Below, in pieces: positions 1-8,733 of a stretch of DNA of 35,299 nt. Every line of letters starts with the position of its first letter. Within the stretch, counting starts at the first letter, position 1. The DNA is taken from NCBI RefSeq assembly GCF_907164965.1, contig NZ_CAJRAM010000063.1, forward strand, positions 1 through 35,299, given 5' to 3'. The translations under genes and the position numbers were made by a program. The notes under the pieces are model-generated. The model did not search any database. It had not been told where the DNA came from and worked only from the letters and a program-made list of their open reading frames with translations. The stretch comes from Coxiella endosymbiont of Ornithodoros maritimus (GTDB lineage Bacteria; Pseudomonadota; Gammaproteobacteria; Coxiellales; Coxiellaceae).

Positions 1-202
1 CCCATGAACCCGATACCAATGGTTCGCGCCTCCACACGCTTCTATCAACCACACAAGCCACCTTAAGGCCTTGCCACAGTGGACACATATTGAGCGCCTA
101 ACCCCTCTCGTGTGGATCACCTTACCCCACTCATCAATCCCACACAGTTGAAAAACCCCTTTTGCAATAAATACCAACACCAAGTATTTTAATATCTTTC
201 AT
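1..202 (-). pseudogene. IS1111 transposase, 5' part, frameshifted
   Basis: Starts at the ATG on the minus strand at 202 behind an AAAGGAG site. It reads MKDIKILGVGIYCKRGF and then hits TGA after 22 codons. Functional IS110-group transposases begin with GVDIAK-type sequence, where the Asp is the first residue of the DEDD (RuvC-like) catalytic set. Here that Asp codon is changed and the frame is lost. In another frame the family sequence resumes (GIDEWGKVIHTR), and the familiar EACGGANHWYR block follows near the window edge in yet another frame. So this copy cannot make a functional transposase by itself. The 3' part lies outside the window. Confidence 0.85.
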
Positions 203-285
203 GGCCCTGCTCCTTTTTTTAAAAATAGAAACTCTATGTTGGCGCATTATAACGCCCTCTTTAAGGAGGGGCACTTTTCATTAGG
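1..285 (-). mobile_element. IS1111-family insertion sequence, left end (partial, runs off window)
   Basis: Read on the minus strand, this is the left end of an IS1111 (IS110 group) element. It holds a noncoding leader of about 80 bp with a GC-rich hairpin (CCCTC/GAGGG) and a TATAAT-like hexamer, an AAAGGAG ribosome binding site, and the transposase start. The boundary at 285 is set by comparison with the second copy at 35072-35299: the two are identical for 228 bp and diverge immediately outside CCTAATG. The outer flank at 286 is half of a REP-like palindrome. Naming rests on the recognised transposase N-terminus MKDIKILGV. Confidence 0.9.
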
Positions 286-303
286 AGCGAAGCGAAATAC
301 GGG
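286..303 (+). repeat. Half of a REP-like palindrome next to IS1111
   Basis: The sequence AGCGAAGCGAAATACGGG directly abuts the IS1111 left end. The same GCGAAGCG...ATACGGG core is seen as complete palindromes at 3556-3582 and 29168-29217. Only one arm is present here, as expected if the element inserted into the centre of the palindrome. IS1111-group elements are known to favour such repetitive palindromes. Confidence 0.6.
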
Positions 304-375
304 AAACGCTGACTCATGCCTGAAATACAGCCTTCAAGCCAATTTCATTAGCTTATTTTTTCAGAAAACCGTTTG

Positions 376-411
376 AAACTTGAAGGCGTTTCTCAGAATC
401 TCTTCAAGTTT
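376..411. other. Hairpin over the 3' end of the DoxX-like gene
   Basis: Perfect 10-bp inverted repeat AAACTTGAAG (376-385) / CTTCAAGTTT (402-411) with a 16-base loop. It contains the TGA stop of the minus-strand gene. No U-rich run follows on the minus strand, so a classical intrinsic terminator is not well supported. It may be an mRNA 3'-end stabiliser or chance. Confidence 0.35.
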
Positions 412-1245
412 TACTTTGTGGAAGTGGTACACCTATTAATTTTTGGAGCCATTGGGGTAGTTTAAATTTTTGTTGGAGCAAGGCATCAATGGAATATTTA
501 CCCCCGCCTAGAACGCAGAAACTCAATAATAGTACGGCCCACATAACACAGTATTCCCAACCGCCGCCTGGGTTTGCCCATATAAACCCTTTTTGAAAAT
601 GATTACCTAGTACCGTAGAGATTATTAAATAAAGTGTGATGCCCAATGATCCCAAACATGTTAAAAATCCAAGGCCGATGACTATCGCGCCCCCAATTCA
701 CAAAGACCTGCTAATCTCACCAAAAAATCGGGATTTGTTATTCCTAAGTCCAAAAAAGCTTTCATATCTCCTTGAAAAGAAAAAGGACCAGCAAATAATT
801 TCTCGGCGAAGTGGGCAATCAAATCGTAGCCGATGTACTTTCGTATAAAAGTCAAATGCCATTCAAAAGCGCTAATACGATTTGGAATGCCATACGAAAA
901 TTGCTGACTGGTTTCAAAACAGTGGGCGTTTTGGTAAACAATATAGAAAAAAAGAATTATAAGAATTAAAAACGCAAGACAAACAGGGGAAACCATGATA
1001 TCTAAACCATTCACACCCAAAATTCTAATCACGGTGAGGATACAAAAAACGGAAAGCAAAAAACCCACCTGCGGTGCTTTATAAGTCATAATCAAAAATA
1101 AAATTGCCGCTACAGTCCAAATAAGAGAAAAAATAAAAACAGAGGAAGTGATAGGGATATTAAAAAAATTAATAATAACGATGATTAAAGTAAGAAACGC
1201 TAACAGCAAACTAGCCGTAATCATTCTAAAGTAATAATTCTTCAT
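404..1245 (-). pseudogene. DoxX-like integral membrane protein, frameshifted
   Basis: The ATG at 1245 has a good AAGGAAG site; the preceding in-frame codons lack one. The N-terminal half (about residues 1-105) is three to four hydrophobic segments. The C-terminal half has DoxX-like features: GYDLIAHFAEKLFAGP, then a conserved helix (AGLCELGG...), then the YLIISTVLGNHF and WEYCVMWAVLLLSF segments. The frame breaks at a C-run on the plus strand (690-694). Adding one base there gives a continuous reading ELGGAIVIGLGFLTCLGSLGIT that joins the 198-residue and 83-residue pieces. This could be a real pseudogene or homopolymer slippage. DoxX proteins are small membrane proteins whose substrates are uncertain. 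Confidence 0.7.
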
Positions 1246-1266
1246 AAACAAGGCTTCCTTTCTATG

Positions 1267-1400
1267 GCCTGTCATCAACTCTCTACTATCTGGCCATAAC
1301 TCGTTGACTTTCTGTGGTCCACTCTCACATACTTCTATGTATGCTGGCGATCCTGGAAAATCAACGATTTCTGGCTCAAGCTAGCGAATTGATGACAGGC
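1267..1400. repeat. MITE-like inverted-repeat element, 134 bp
   Basis: Perfect 12-bp terminal inverted repeats GCCTGTCATCAA (1267-1278) and TTGATGACAGGC (1389-1400) enclose a second imperfect inverted repeat (CGTTGA at 1302-1307 with TCAACG at 1361-1366, plus flanking GCCA/TGGC-type matches), so the whole element folds as one long hairpin. There is no coding sequence. It fills the gap between cdsA and the DoxX-like gene. Just outside, TGACAGGCTC...CCAAAATTTTTAA resembles a stretch at 6653-6683 upstream of map. MITEs have been described in C. burnetii; I cannot assign this to a named family. Confidence 0.55.
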
Positions 1401-1428
1401 TCTAGTTTACAGAACTGTGCCAAAATTT

Positions 1429-2235
1429 TTAACCACTTATTAATAAAGACCCCAGTGTAAAAACGGGCAATGCGACAATCAAGCTGTCGACACGATCAAG
1501 TATACCACCATGTCCAGGTAACAATCGACCACTATCTTTAACCCCCGCCTGGCGTTTTAACATGCTTTCAAAAAGATCACCGATGATAGCAAAAAACACT
1601 GTAATCAACGCAAGCAAGATTACCAAAGATAATTGAGAGAAAGGTAAATGAAATAAAATCCCCCCGATAACCGCAATCAATAGTGATAAAATCATTCCCC
1701 CGCCCAATCCTTCCCAAGTCTTTTTAGGGCTGACACGAGCAATCAATGTATGTTTTCCCCAGAGTCGTCCTGCTGCATAAGCGCCTGTGTCCATCGCCCA
1801 AACTAACATCAACCCAAACAATAACCAACCCGGTCCGCCGATATCTTCTCGCAAGGCATTGATAGCTAACCAACAAGAAATTAAAGCAAAAAATCCGACA
1901 ATTAATTTTACTGCCAGATATTGAAACCCCAACGGTGCTGTATTAAAGGCATAACAAAGAATGCCTACTGCCGCCCACAACCAAAGGATTACTGAGGCGA
2001 TTAATACCAAAAAAATAGGTAAATAATAAACAGCAAATAACGTGATTCCGAATAATACCACGTAAAAGCCGCGCCAATATTTATTTTTAATGCCTGCCAA
2101 AGCAGACCATTCCCACGCAGCCCAAATCATAATCGCCCCAATTAAAATAGCGAACCAGGGCATAGGTAAAAACCAAATGGCTAATAATACAAAAAAAAAT
2201 AAAACTAACGCCGTAAGGACGCGATATTTAAACAT
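1429..2235 (-). CDS. cdsA: Phosphatidate cytidylyltransferase (CDP-diglyceride synthase)
   Basis: Makes CDP-diacylglycerol from phosphatidate and CTP at the inner membrane, the entry to phosphatidylglycerol, cardiolipin and phosphatidylethanolamine. The protein is almost entirely transmembrane helices. Near the C-terminus it carries the CDP-diglyceride synthase signature ([18 protein letters not shown] followed by ILDR), including the paired acidic residues and HGG. I chose the ATG at 2235 because MFKYRVLTA aligns with the usual family start; a TTG at 2247 would add four residues and has a slightly better upstream CAGG. It overlaps the 3' end of uppS by 8 bp, so coupled translation is likely. 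It is the last gene of the rpsB-to-cdsA cluster. The length (268 aa) is close to the family norm. Confidence 0.93.
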   Translation of the reverse strand: MFKYRVLTALVLFFFVLLAIWFLPMPWFAILIGAIMIWAAWEWSALAGIKNKYWRGFYVVLFGITLFAVYYLPIFLVLIASVILWLWAAVGILCYAFNTAPLGFQYLAVKLIVGFFALISCWLAINALREDIGGPGWLLFGLMLVWAMDTGAYAAGRLWGKHTLIARVSPKKTWEGLGGGMILSLLIAVIGGILFHLPFSQLSLVILLALITVFFAIIGDLFESMLKRQAGVKDSGRLLPGHGGILDRVDSLIVALPVFTLGSLLISG

Positions 2236-2950
2236 GTTGTTTTTCAACCTGTTCAGGCGTTAAGCCAAATCGGCGTTGACGAGTACGGTAAAACGCCAAA
2301 GCTTGATCAAAAGTTTCTTCATTAAAATCAGGCCATAGGGCAGGCGTGAAGTAAATTTCAGTATAGGCAAATTGCCATAACATAAAATTACTTAACCGTT
2401 GTTCCCCACTCGTGCGGATTAACAAATCCGGTTCTGGTAGATCACTTAAACATAAATAGTTTTGAAATAATTCCCCGCTCATTAATTCAGAAGTAAGCTC
2501 TTGATTTTTTATTTTCTCAGCCATTCGTTGAACGGCCTGCAGGATATCCCAGCGGCCGCTGTAATTCAGGGCAATAATTAATTTTAAACCAGTATTGTGC
2601 TTCATGAGATCTTGAGAGGTTTGAATTTGCGTAAGCATCTTTTTATCAAACTCTTGGTGATCGCCAATTACGCGAAGCTGCACATTGTTTTTATGCAATT
2701 CCTCAGTATTCCCTTTGAGAGAATCTAAAAATAATGATATCAAAAAATTGACTTCTGATGGCGGCCGCGCCCGATTCTCAATGCTAAAAGCAAAAAGCGT
2801 TAACACTTCGAGTGGCTTTTCAGCCGCATATTCAACTATTCGACGAACAACTTTAGCGCCCGCGCGATATCCCGACACACGCGGCAAACCACGACGGTTA
2901 GCCCACCGACCATTGCCGTCCATTATAATTGCAACATGTCTTGGCATCAT
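2228..2950 (-). CDS. uppS: Undecaprenyl diphosphate synthase (cis-prenyltransferase)
   Basis: Condenses isopentenyl-PP onto farnesyl-PP to make the C55 lipid carrier for peptidoglycan and O-antigen. Family motifs are clear: MDGNGRWA (residues 10-17, catalytic Asp11), [13 protein letters not shown] (SxEN motif), [28 protein letters not shown], and [13 protein letters not shown] with the Glu that binds Mg2+. Its ATG overlaps the frr stop as ATGA (2950-2947); a second ATG follows immediately. Length 240 aa is typical. Downstream it overlaps cdsA, and the arrangement frr-uppS-cdsA is the standard one. Confidence 0.96.
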   Translation of the reverse strand: MMPRHVAIIMDGNGRWANRRGLPRVSGYRAGAKVVRRIVEYAAEKPLEVLTLFAFSIENRARPPSEVNFLISLFLDSLKGNTEELHKNNVQLRVIGDHQEFDKKMLTQIQTSQDLMKHNTGLKLIIALNYSGRWDILQAVQRMAEKIKNQELTSELMSGELFQNYLCLSDLPEPDLLIRTSGEQRLSNFMLWQFAYTEIYFTPALWPDFNEETFDQALAFYRTRQRRFGLTPEQVEKQHV

Positions 2951-3504
2951 AGAGCCATCAAATCCGCTTCTTTTTGGGCAGCCATTTTATCCACTTCAGC
3001 GATTTGTGCGTCCGTCAGTTTTTGAATAGCCGTTTGTGCACGACGCTCCTCATCTTCACTGATCTCCTTTCCCTTCATTAATTCCTTTAAATCGTTATTG
3101 GCTTCTCGACGAATATTCCGTATCGCGACTCGAGCGCGTTCTGATTCATCTCGCACCATCCGCGCTAACTCTTTTCTGCGCTCTTCGGTTAAAGGAGGTA
3201 AGGGAACGCGAATAACCATTCTTACTGTGGCAGGATTTAGGCCTAAATCAGCTTTTTGAATGGCTTTTTCGATGTGCCCCAGCATATTTTTTTCCCACGG
3301 GGTAATGGACAGCGTTCGTGGATTTTCAATGGCGATCGTTGCTACTTGACTCAGCGGGGTTGCAACATTGTAGTAATCCACTTTAATATGTTCGAGTAAA
3401 CTCGGGTGCGCTCGACCCGTTCGTAATTTCGCTAATTCCGTTTTCAAAGAACCGAAACTTTTTTTCATTCGCGATTTTGAATCGTTAATAATGTCGTTAA
3501 TCAT
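2947..3504 (-). CDS. frr: Ribosome recycling factor
   Basis: Splits the post-termination ribosome together with EF-G. The 185-aa length and the sequence match the family throughout: [20 protein letters not shown] near the N-terminus, the [12 protein letters not shown] block, [16 protein letters not shown] and [12 protein letters not shown], which build the three-helix bundle and hinge. The start has a strong TTTAGGAG site 6-7 bases upstream. It is separated from pyrH by an 81-bp gap containing a REP-like palindrome, and its stop overlaps the start of uppS. Confidence 0.97.
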   Translation of the reverse strand: MINDIINDSKSRMKKSFGSLKTELAKLRTGRAHPSLLEHIKVDYYNVATPLSQVATIAIENPRTLSITPWEKNMLGHIEKAIQKADLGLNPATVRMVIRVPLPPLTEERRKELARMVRDESERARVAIRNIRREANNDLKELMKGKEISEDEERRAQTAIQKLTDAQIAEVDKMAAQKEADLMAL

Positions 3505-3553
3505 CTTTTTCTCCTAAATAGTCGCTCCCCCAAAGAAAGAATGCCCTTCTTAG

Positions 3554-3584
3554 TTCCCGTATTACGCTTCGCTTCATACGGGCT
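3554..3584. repeat. REP-like palindrome between pyrH and frr
   Basis: CCCGTAT (3556-3562) pairs with ATACGGG (3576-3582), and TAG/CTA extend the arms. The loop carries ACGCTTCGCTTC, the same GCGAAGCG core that flanks IS1111 at 286 and recurs at 29168. It ends at the pyrH stop and so lies in the pyrH-frr intercistronic RNA, where it could act as a stem-loop. Confidence 0.6.
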
Positions 3585-3585
3585 A

Positions 3586-4314
3586 CTAGCCTTGATCAAC
3601 CAGCGTTCCTTCTTCTTGGTTCATAATAACGCTGAGCAGCGCGCCTGGCCTATTAATATTAAAAACTCGAAGGGGCATGTTATAGTCGCGGCATTGGCAA
3701 AACGCCGCCAAGTCCATGACCGCTAATTCTTTTTTCAGCGCTTCTTGATAAGATAAATGTTTATACAACTTGGCTTGTGGGTTTTTTGCTGGATCGTCGG
3801 AATAAACCCCATCCACATTGGTGGCTTTCAAAACGACATCTGCATTGATCTCAATACCTCGCAAGCTCGCCGCCGAATCTGTCGTCACCAAAGGATTCCC
3901 CGTACCAGCGGCAAATATAACGACTCGCCCTTGTTGTAAATGATGAATGGCTTTGCGTCGATGAAAGGCATCGGCAACGCCCGTCATCGGGATGGCTGAC
4001 AAAATCCGTACGGGCAAATTGGAACGTTCAAAAGCATCGCGGAGCGCTAAAGCATTCATTAACGTCGCCAACATCCCCATATAGTCGCCGGTGATGCGGT
4101 TAATGCCAGCGGCTTGAAGCGCAGCGCCCCGAAAAAAATTACCTCCGCCGATAACAATGGCTATCTGTACGCCTAATTGGTAAACCTGGGTAACGTCTTT
4201 CGCCATTCGGTCCAAAACATTTGGGTCAATGGCATGAAGACCCTTGCCCATAAGCGCCTCACCACTCATTTTCAAGAGTACGCGGCGATAGAGTGGCTGG
4301 GGTCCATTCATCAT
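3586..4314 (-). CDS. pyrH: UMP kinase
   Basis: Phosphorylates UMP to UDP in pyrimidine nucleotide synthesis. It is an amino-acid-kinase-fold protein: KMSGEALMG (phosphate binding), [11 protein letters not shown] (glycine-rich loop), [18 protein letters not shown] (UMP binding and hexamer contact), [19 protein letters not shown], and [15 protein letters not shown]. 242 aa is the usual length. The first ATG overlaps the tsf stop as TAATG; a second ATG follows. The stop lies at the edge of a REP-like palindrome. Confidence 0.97.
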   Translation of the reverse strand: MMNGPQPLYRRVLLKMSGEALMGKGLHAIDPNVLDRMAKDVTQVYQLGVQIAIVIGGGNFFRGAALQAAGINRITGDYMGMLATLMNALALRDAFERSNLPVRILSAIPMTGVADAFHRRKAIHHLQQGRVVIFAAGTGNPLVTTDSAASLRGIEINADVVLKATNVDGVYSDDPAKNPQAKLYKHLSYQEALKKELAVMDLAAFCQCRDYNMPLRVFNINRPGALLSVIMNQEEGTLVDQG

Positions 4315-5204
4315 TAACGATTTCCTTGTACTTGCGCCATTACCTCATCAGCAAAATTTTGTGATTCTTTTTCAACACCTTCACCCACCTCAAAGCGAAG
4401 GAATGCTAACACTTTTGCTTTTTCTGCTTTCAACAAATCACCGACCAACTTTTTAGGATCTTTCACGTAAGATTGGTCTTCCAAGCTGACCTCCTTTAAG
4501 AGTTTTTCCACCTGAGCTTTAAGCATTTTTTCGATAATGTTTGCCGGTTTCCCTGTTTCTTGGGCTCGCACTAAAAAGATTTCCTTTTCTTTTTCCACGA
4601 ATTCGCTGGAAACCTGATTAGCACTCACCGCTTGCGGGTTAAAAGCCGCAACGTGCATGGCAAGTCCTTTCGCCAATTCAGGGTTAGGCACATCGAGTAC
4701 GAGCAAAACACCGATACGGCCGCCGTGGCTATAATGACCCACAACGCCGTTCGAAGATAAACTTGCTACCCGGCGAATTTGAATATTTTCACCAACCCTA
4801 TTAACCAACGCTTTTCTCTCGTCTTCAATGATTGAAGAAGAATTCGGTTCAATCGGAAGCGCTAACGTGGCAGCAACGTCGCTCGCCCCTTCTGCTAAAC
4901 CCCGCTCGGCCACCTTGGAAGCAAAAGCCATAAAATTAGTGTCTCGAGCCACAAAATCGGTTTCGCTATTTACTTCGGCCATAAAGCCTTTCTTTTGATC
5001 TTTGCTGATAGCAATGGCAATCACTCCCTCAGCCGCCGTTTTTCCAGCGCGTTTTGCTACTTTTGCGTCTCCCGCTTTGCGCAAAAGATCGATGGCAGCC
5101 TCCATATCGCCGTTGGTTTCTTGGAGCGCCTTCTTACACACCATCACCGCAGCACCGGTACGTTCGCGCAGCTCTTTAACCATAATTGGTGTAATTGTTG
5201 TCAT
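4314..5204 (-). CDS. tsf: Translation elongation factor Ts
   Basis: The GDP/GTP exchange factor for EF-Tu. The N-terminal UBA-like domain ([20 protein letters not shown]) and the exchange motif TDFVARD (residues 82-88) are present, followed by the duplicated core domain and the coiled-coil region ([25 protein letters not shown]). 296 aa is normal for gammaproteobacteria. The start has AGGAGAG about 6 bases upstream. Only 9 bp separate it from rpsB, the universal rpsB-tsf pairing, and it overlaps pyrH by one base. Confidence 0.98.
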   Translation of the reverse strand: MTTITPIMVKELRERTGAAVMVCKKALQETNGDMEAAIDLLRKAGDAKVAKRAGKTAAEGVIAIAISKDQKKGFMAEVNSETDFVARDTNFMAFASKVAERGLAEGASDVAATLALPIEPNSSSIIEDERKALVNRVGENIQIRRVASLSSNGVVGHYSHGGRIGVLLVLDVPNPELAKGLAMHVAAFNPQAVSANQVSSEFVEKEKEIFLVRAQETGKPANIIEKMLKAQVEKLLKEVSLEDQSYVKDPKKLVGDLLKAEKAKVLAFLRFEVGEGVEKESQNFADEVMAQVQGNR

Positions 5205-5213
5205 CGTTCTCTC

Positions 5214-6161
5214 CTATTTGCCTTCTTCCGCCTCAGCTTTACTGGCTTCTATGGGCTGCTCTTGGAGCACTTCTTTATTCTTAGGGTCTTCAAAAGTTTC
5301 TTTCGTTTCAGTAGCTTCTTTCGTTGCTCTTTTCTCAGCTATTGGTCTTTCAGATTTTTTCTCCGCTGCGGCTTGTGCCTTTTCAGCTACTTTTGCTTTC
5401 TTAGTGACGACTTTCTTGGCCGTGGTTTTTACCTTGGTTTTTTCTTCTTTAGCTTCTTCGTCCTTTTGCAAATCCAGCACACTGCGAGCGTCAATAATAG
5501 TATCCGCTATCGCTTTGCAATAAAGTCGAATGGCGCGAATGGCATCATCATTACCCGGAATAACGTGATCGATGTTATCGGGACTGGCATTGGTATCCGC
5601 GATTCCCAGAACCGTTATGCCCAAACGATTCGCCTCCTGAACGGCGTTTCTCTCGTGTTCCACGTCAATGACAAACAACACGTCTGGCAAGCTGCCCATA
5701 TTTTTAATGCCCGCCAAATTAGCTGACAATTTTTCTTTTTTGCGCATCAAATTTAAGATTTCTTTTTTCGTCATGCCGACTAAGTTTTCTTCATTCTCTA
5801 GACCTTCTTCTAACTCCTTAAGTCGTTTGATTGACTGGCGAATGGTTTTGTAGTTAGTCAACATTCCGCCTAACCAGCGATAATCCACGTAGGGCATACC
5901 ACAACGGGTGGCTTCCTCTTTTACACTTTCGCGTGCCGCAAATTTTGTCCCCACAAACAGCACTTTGCCACGTTTGGAAGCGACTTCCTTTACGAACTTC
6001 AAGGCATCTCGAAAGGCGAATAAGGTCTCTTCAAGGTTGATTATGTGGATCTTTTGTCGGGCTCCGTAAATATAGCGAGCCATTTTAGGGTTCCAATAGC
6101 GAGTCTGGTGCCCAAAATGAACACCAGCATCCAGCAGTTGACGCATAGTTATATCAGTCAC
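5214..6161 (-). CDS. rpsB: 30S ribosomal protein S2, with charged C-terminal tail
   Basis: S2 is identified by [65 protein letters not shown] and the [17 protein letters not shown] region. I use the GTG at 6161 (VTDITMRQ) because GGAG lies 7 bases upstream and the family starts here; the longer upstream reading in this frame has no homologous residues. The protein is 315 aa, roughly 70 longer than the E. coli S2. The extra C-terminal part after about residue 245 is rich in Lys, Glu and Ala ([19 protein letters not shown] and so on), probably a disordered, highly charged extension. First gene of the rpsB-to-cdsA cluster. Confidence 0.96.
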   Translation of the reverse strand: MTDITMRQLLDAGVHFGHQTRYWNPKMARYIYGARQKIHIINLEETLFAFRDALKFVKEVASKRGKVLFVGTKFAARESVKEEATRCGMPYVDYRWLGGMLTNYKTIRQSIKRLKELEEGLENEENLVGMTKKEILNLMRKKEKLSANLAGIKNMGSLPDVLFVIDVEHERNAVQEANRLGITVLGIADTNASPDNIDHVIPGNDDAIRAIRLYCKAIADTIIDARSVLDLQKDEEAKEEKTKVKTTAKKVVTKKAKVAEKAQAAAEKKSERPIAEKRATKEATETKETFEDPKNKEVLQEQPIEASKAEAEEGK

Positions 6162-6261
6162 TTTTTTCTCCGGATTAAACCTCCACTTACCCCATGACCC
6201 GACCCGTTGAAACAGGGCACTCGAGATCATGTACCGAGAAGTGTGTGTATTTTGCCGCGCT

Positions 6262-6290
6262 TTTATACCATAAAGAGGCCCGCGATGGAA
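6262..6290 (-). promoter_or_regulatory. Candidate rpsB promoter
   Basis: On the minus strand TATAAA (6267-6262) is preceded at 17 bp by a weak TTCCAT. It is followed at once by the GC-rich stretch AGCGCGGC. A GC-rich discriminator is typical of growth-rate or stringently controlled ribosomal promoters. The site gives a leader of roughly 95 nt before the GTG. Support is the hexamer and position only. Confidence 0.4.
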
Positions 6291-6572
6291 GAAAAGCACC
6301 CTTCATATAAAACCTTTTCAGTGCAGGGAAACATGGCAGAAATAAGTCAATCCATGCGAAGATTGTGTCATATCCCCGTAAAAGAAGGTTATATTCAGGA
6401 GACCGAAGAGCAAAAAGTGGAGCAAACAGGCTCGGAAGTGATAGAAAGGGGGCTTTTTCAATACTGCATTAAAAGCCTAAGGAAGTTTGAGGGAGTCGCT
6501 TATACATCCACACATCCAACTTACTTAGTTTCCCACTCCACCCTTCAATATCGAAGAGTAATCTTCAGATGA
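6285..6572 (+). CDS. Hypothetical small protein between rpsB and map
   Basis: A 95-codon frame starts at an ATG with AAAGAGG 6 bases upstream. An internal ATG at 6333 also has a GCAGGG site. The middle part ([20 protein letters not shown]) has a protein-like composition, charged and without low complexity. The C-terminal part is Ser/Thr/Tyr-rich. I recognise no domain, and no signal peptide or membrane segment is seen. It overlaps the probable rpsB promoter on the other strand. It may be a Coxiella-specific gene or a chance frame. Confidence 0.35.
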   Translation: MEEKHPSYKTFSVQGNMAEISQSMRRLCHIPVKEGYIQETEEQKVEQTGSEVIERGLFQYCIKSLRKFEGVAYTSTHPTYLVSHSTLQYRRVIFR

Positions 6573-6725
6573 AAAGCACTTTCTGAGGAGATTAATACCG
6601 AGTAGATTGACGTCCACAAGGTTGCCTCCAAAGATAAGTAAGCAGAGGAACTGACAGGCTCGATCCGTTACCAAAATTTTTAAGTTAGCTTGCCTGCTCA
6701 TCTGCTAACTTTTATACTCCCTCCC

Positions 6726-7502
6726 ATGCCAATATCGATTAAAACACCTGAAGAGCTGAAAAAAATGCGCGTTGCTGGCCAGCTGGCGGCGGAAGTGCTC
6801 GAGATGATTGACCCTTACGTGAAAGCGGGAATTACCACCAATGAACTCAACGCGATTTGTCACGATTACATCACGCAAACACAGAAGGCTATTCCAGCGC
6901 CGCTTAACTATCACGGCTTTCCCAAATCGATTTGCACTTCGGTTAATCACGTCGTTTGTCACGGCATTCCCAGCGACAAAAAATTAAAAGATGGCGACAT
7001 CATCAATATTGACATTACCGTCATCAAAGACGGTTATCACGGAGATACCAGCAAAATGTTTGCTGTTGGCAAAATTCCTTCCCATGCGGAGCGTTTAGTT
7101 AGAATCACACAGGAATGTCTCTACATCGGCATCAGCATGATTAAGCCGGGCACACCGCTTGGTGAAATTGGCGCGGCCATTCAAGCGCATGCGGAGAAAA
7201 ATCATTATTCTGTCGTTCGAGAATATTGCGGACATGGCATTGGAAGCGTTTTTCACGAACCTGAATTGCAAGTGCTTCACTATGGTCGTCCCAGCACCGG
7301 TGCTGTCTTACGGCCAGGGATGACTTTTACCATCGAACCTATGATCAACGCCGGAAAACGCTATGTGAAATTGCTTAATGATAATTGGACAGTAGTTACC
7401 AAAGATCGTCGCCTCTCTGCCCAATGGGAGCACACTCTCGCCGTAACAGAAACCGGTTGCGAAGTGTTTACTTTACGAAAGGGCGAAAAAATTAGCGCTT
7501 AA
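6726..7502 (+). CDS. map: Type I methionine aminopeptidase
   Basis: Removes the initiator methionine from nascent proteins in the cytosol. The pita-bread fold and all five metal ligands are visible: Asp96 and Asp107 (INIDITVIKDGYHGDTS), His170 (EYCGHGIGSVFHE), Glu204 (FTIEPMI) and Glu235 (QWEHTLAV). His79 (VCHGIP) is the usual substrate-contact His. The ATG at 6726 gives MPISIKTPEEL, which matches the family start and 258 aa. No clear Shine-Dalgarno is present, and a TTG at 6690 would add 12 unrelated residues. It is divergent from rpsB, a common arrangement. Its stop overlaps the stop of the convergent decarboxylase pseudogene. Confidence 0.96.
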   Translation: MPISIKTPEELKKMRVAGQLAAEVLEMIDPYVKAGITTNELNAICHDYITQTQKAIPAPLNYHGFPKSICTSVNHVVCHGIPSDKKLKDGDIINIDITVIKDGYHGDTSKMFAVGKIPSHAERLVRITQECLYIGISMIKPGTPLGEIGAAIQAHAEKNHYSVVREYCGHGIGSVFHEPELQVLHYGRPSTGAVLRPGMTFTIEPMINAGKRYVKLLNDNWTVVTKDRRLSAQWEHTLAVTETGCEVFTLRKGEKISA

Positions 7503-8569
7503 TAGCGTCCTGTTATTTCTAATATATTTTTAATACATTGGCCAATGTCAGCTTCCGACAATTCGGGGCTAGTAATCGCTAAGCGAAAAATGACCTTAAT
7601 TTTAAAACATCTGCTTGTTTTACACTGCTTGTTTTACACATTGCACCGACATCGCTCCCAAGTCGTGGCCTGCTTGCGGCTCATGAAAAAGATAATCGGT
7701 GGTGTTATTACTACATGCTTGAAATAAGCTTTCTTTTTCATTCCCTAGAAGAGCCGAACGAAATAAGGGAACACCTAATGATTTATACGGATCCCAACAG
7801 ACCGATTGACTTTTTTCAATGCCGACAAACATCGAGCGATAACGTGAACTTAACAATTAAAGAACCACCAGAAGCAGCGTCTACATGAATCCAAAGCGCA
7901 TTTTTATGAGCAATTTCAGAAATTTAGACCAAAGGATCGAATGCACTCATTAGCTATGTACCCGTCGTCCCTATAATTAAAAAAGACTGTTTTTTGTGCG
8001 CGTGCGATTAATTTGCGCTTCTAACGCATGAGGTAACATTTGGCCTGAGGCGTTTGTTGTGCTCTACACGCACCACGTTTTTCTCTCCAATTCTGATGGT
8101 ATCGGCTGCATTAAAGACGGAATAATGGGCGTGATCGGAAACGAACATCACTAACGGTTTTGATTCATTCCAGCATCCCTCTACCTTTACAGCCGGAAAT
8201 AACTGATTGCGTGCACAAAGCGCGGCAACCATATTAGCTTGACTACCGCCCGCTGGCACCGCTTCAGAAGTAGCGGTCGTGGTGTTAGTAATAGTTCGCC
8301 AGCATTTCGCCCATTTGAGCGGCCGTGGTTGCCGCAGAAAATAATTGATTAAAAAACTGTTTATGGTGAGTACGAACCGCGTAATTCAGATAAATCTTAA
8401 CATCAGATAATAACTCATAAAGAAATTCCCTCCTCTAAGACTCGGACATGGAAATAAGCCTTAAACCTATCAAAAGACAGGTAATAAGGCTGAGGGCCGG
8501 CTGATGAGGTATCGTAGCGTAGTGACGCTCCAAAATATCAAACATTTACCTTAAAACATTAAATCCCAT
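7499..8569 (-). pseudogene. Group II PLP-dependent decarboxylase (glutamate / sulfinoalanine / diaminobutyrate decarboxylase family), decayed
   Basis: Reassembling frames on the minus strand gives, in order: KQFFNQLFSAATTAAQMGEM; NTTTATSEAVPAGGSQANMV; VSDHAHYSVFNAADTIRIGE; GTTGTY; the PLP-ring Asp block HKNALWIHVDAASGGS; the PLP-lysine block CWDPYKSLGVPLFRSALL; DYLFHEPQAGHDLGAMSVQC; and a C-terminal SPELSEADIGQCIKNILEIT. This order is diagnostic of the family. Lesions include a TAG near the N-terminus, a frameshift after NYY, further breaks near 7860-8010, a 14-bp tandem duplication at 7611-7638, and a deletion of roughly 100 residues before the C-terminal piece. A TAGGAGG site precedes the ATG at 8569. 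The substrate cannot be told from the sequence; the neighbours suggest a sulfonated amino acid such as cysteate. Confidence 0.85.
7611..7638. repeat. 14-bp perfect tandem duplication inside the decarboxylase pseudogene
   Basis: CTGCTTGTTTTACA occurs twice in a row (7611-7624, 7625-7638). Removing one copy restores the minus-strand reading SVQCVKQADVLKLRSFFA, so the duplication is one of the inactivating events. Confidence 0.85.
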
Positions 8570-8733
8570 TGTTGCTATCCTCCTAATTATAACTTTGCCG
8601 ACAAACGCTGAAAAATAGTAATATATTATTCTTTTCAATGGGTTATAGGAAAAAATTTCTGCTTTAACCTGCTATCTATATTTAAGGTAATGCTAACATT
8701 TTGAATTTTAAAAGTTAAGCTGGGGTCTAAAAA

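Noticed and set aside
4995-5726. Long plus-strand reading frames (173 and 243 codons) opposite tsf and rpsB
   Set aside because: They are antisense to highly conserved genes. Their Phe/Ser/Ala-rich composition is what the complement of Lys/Glu/Ala codons gives, and they lack ribosome binding sites.
6162-6299. N-terminal extension of rpsB up to 6299
   Set aside because: No family similarity before VTDITMRQ, and the GTG at 6161 has a well-placed GGAG. The extension spans the likely promoter.
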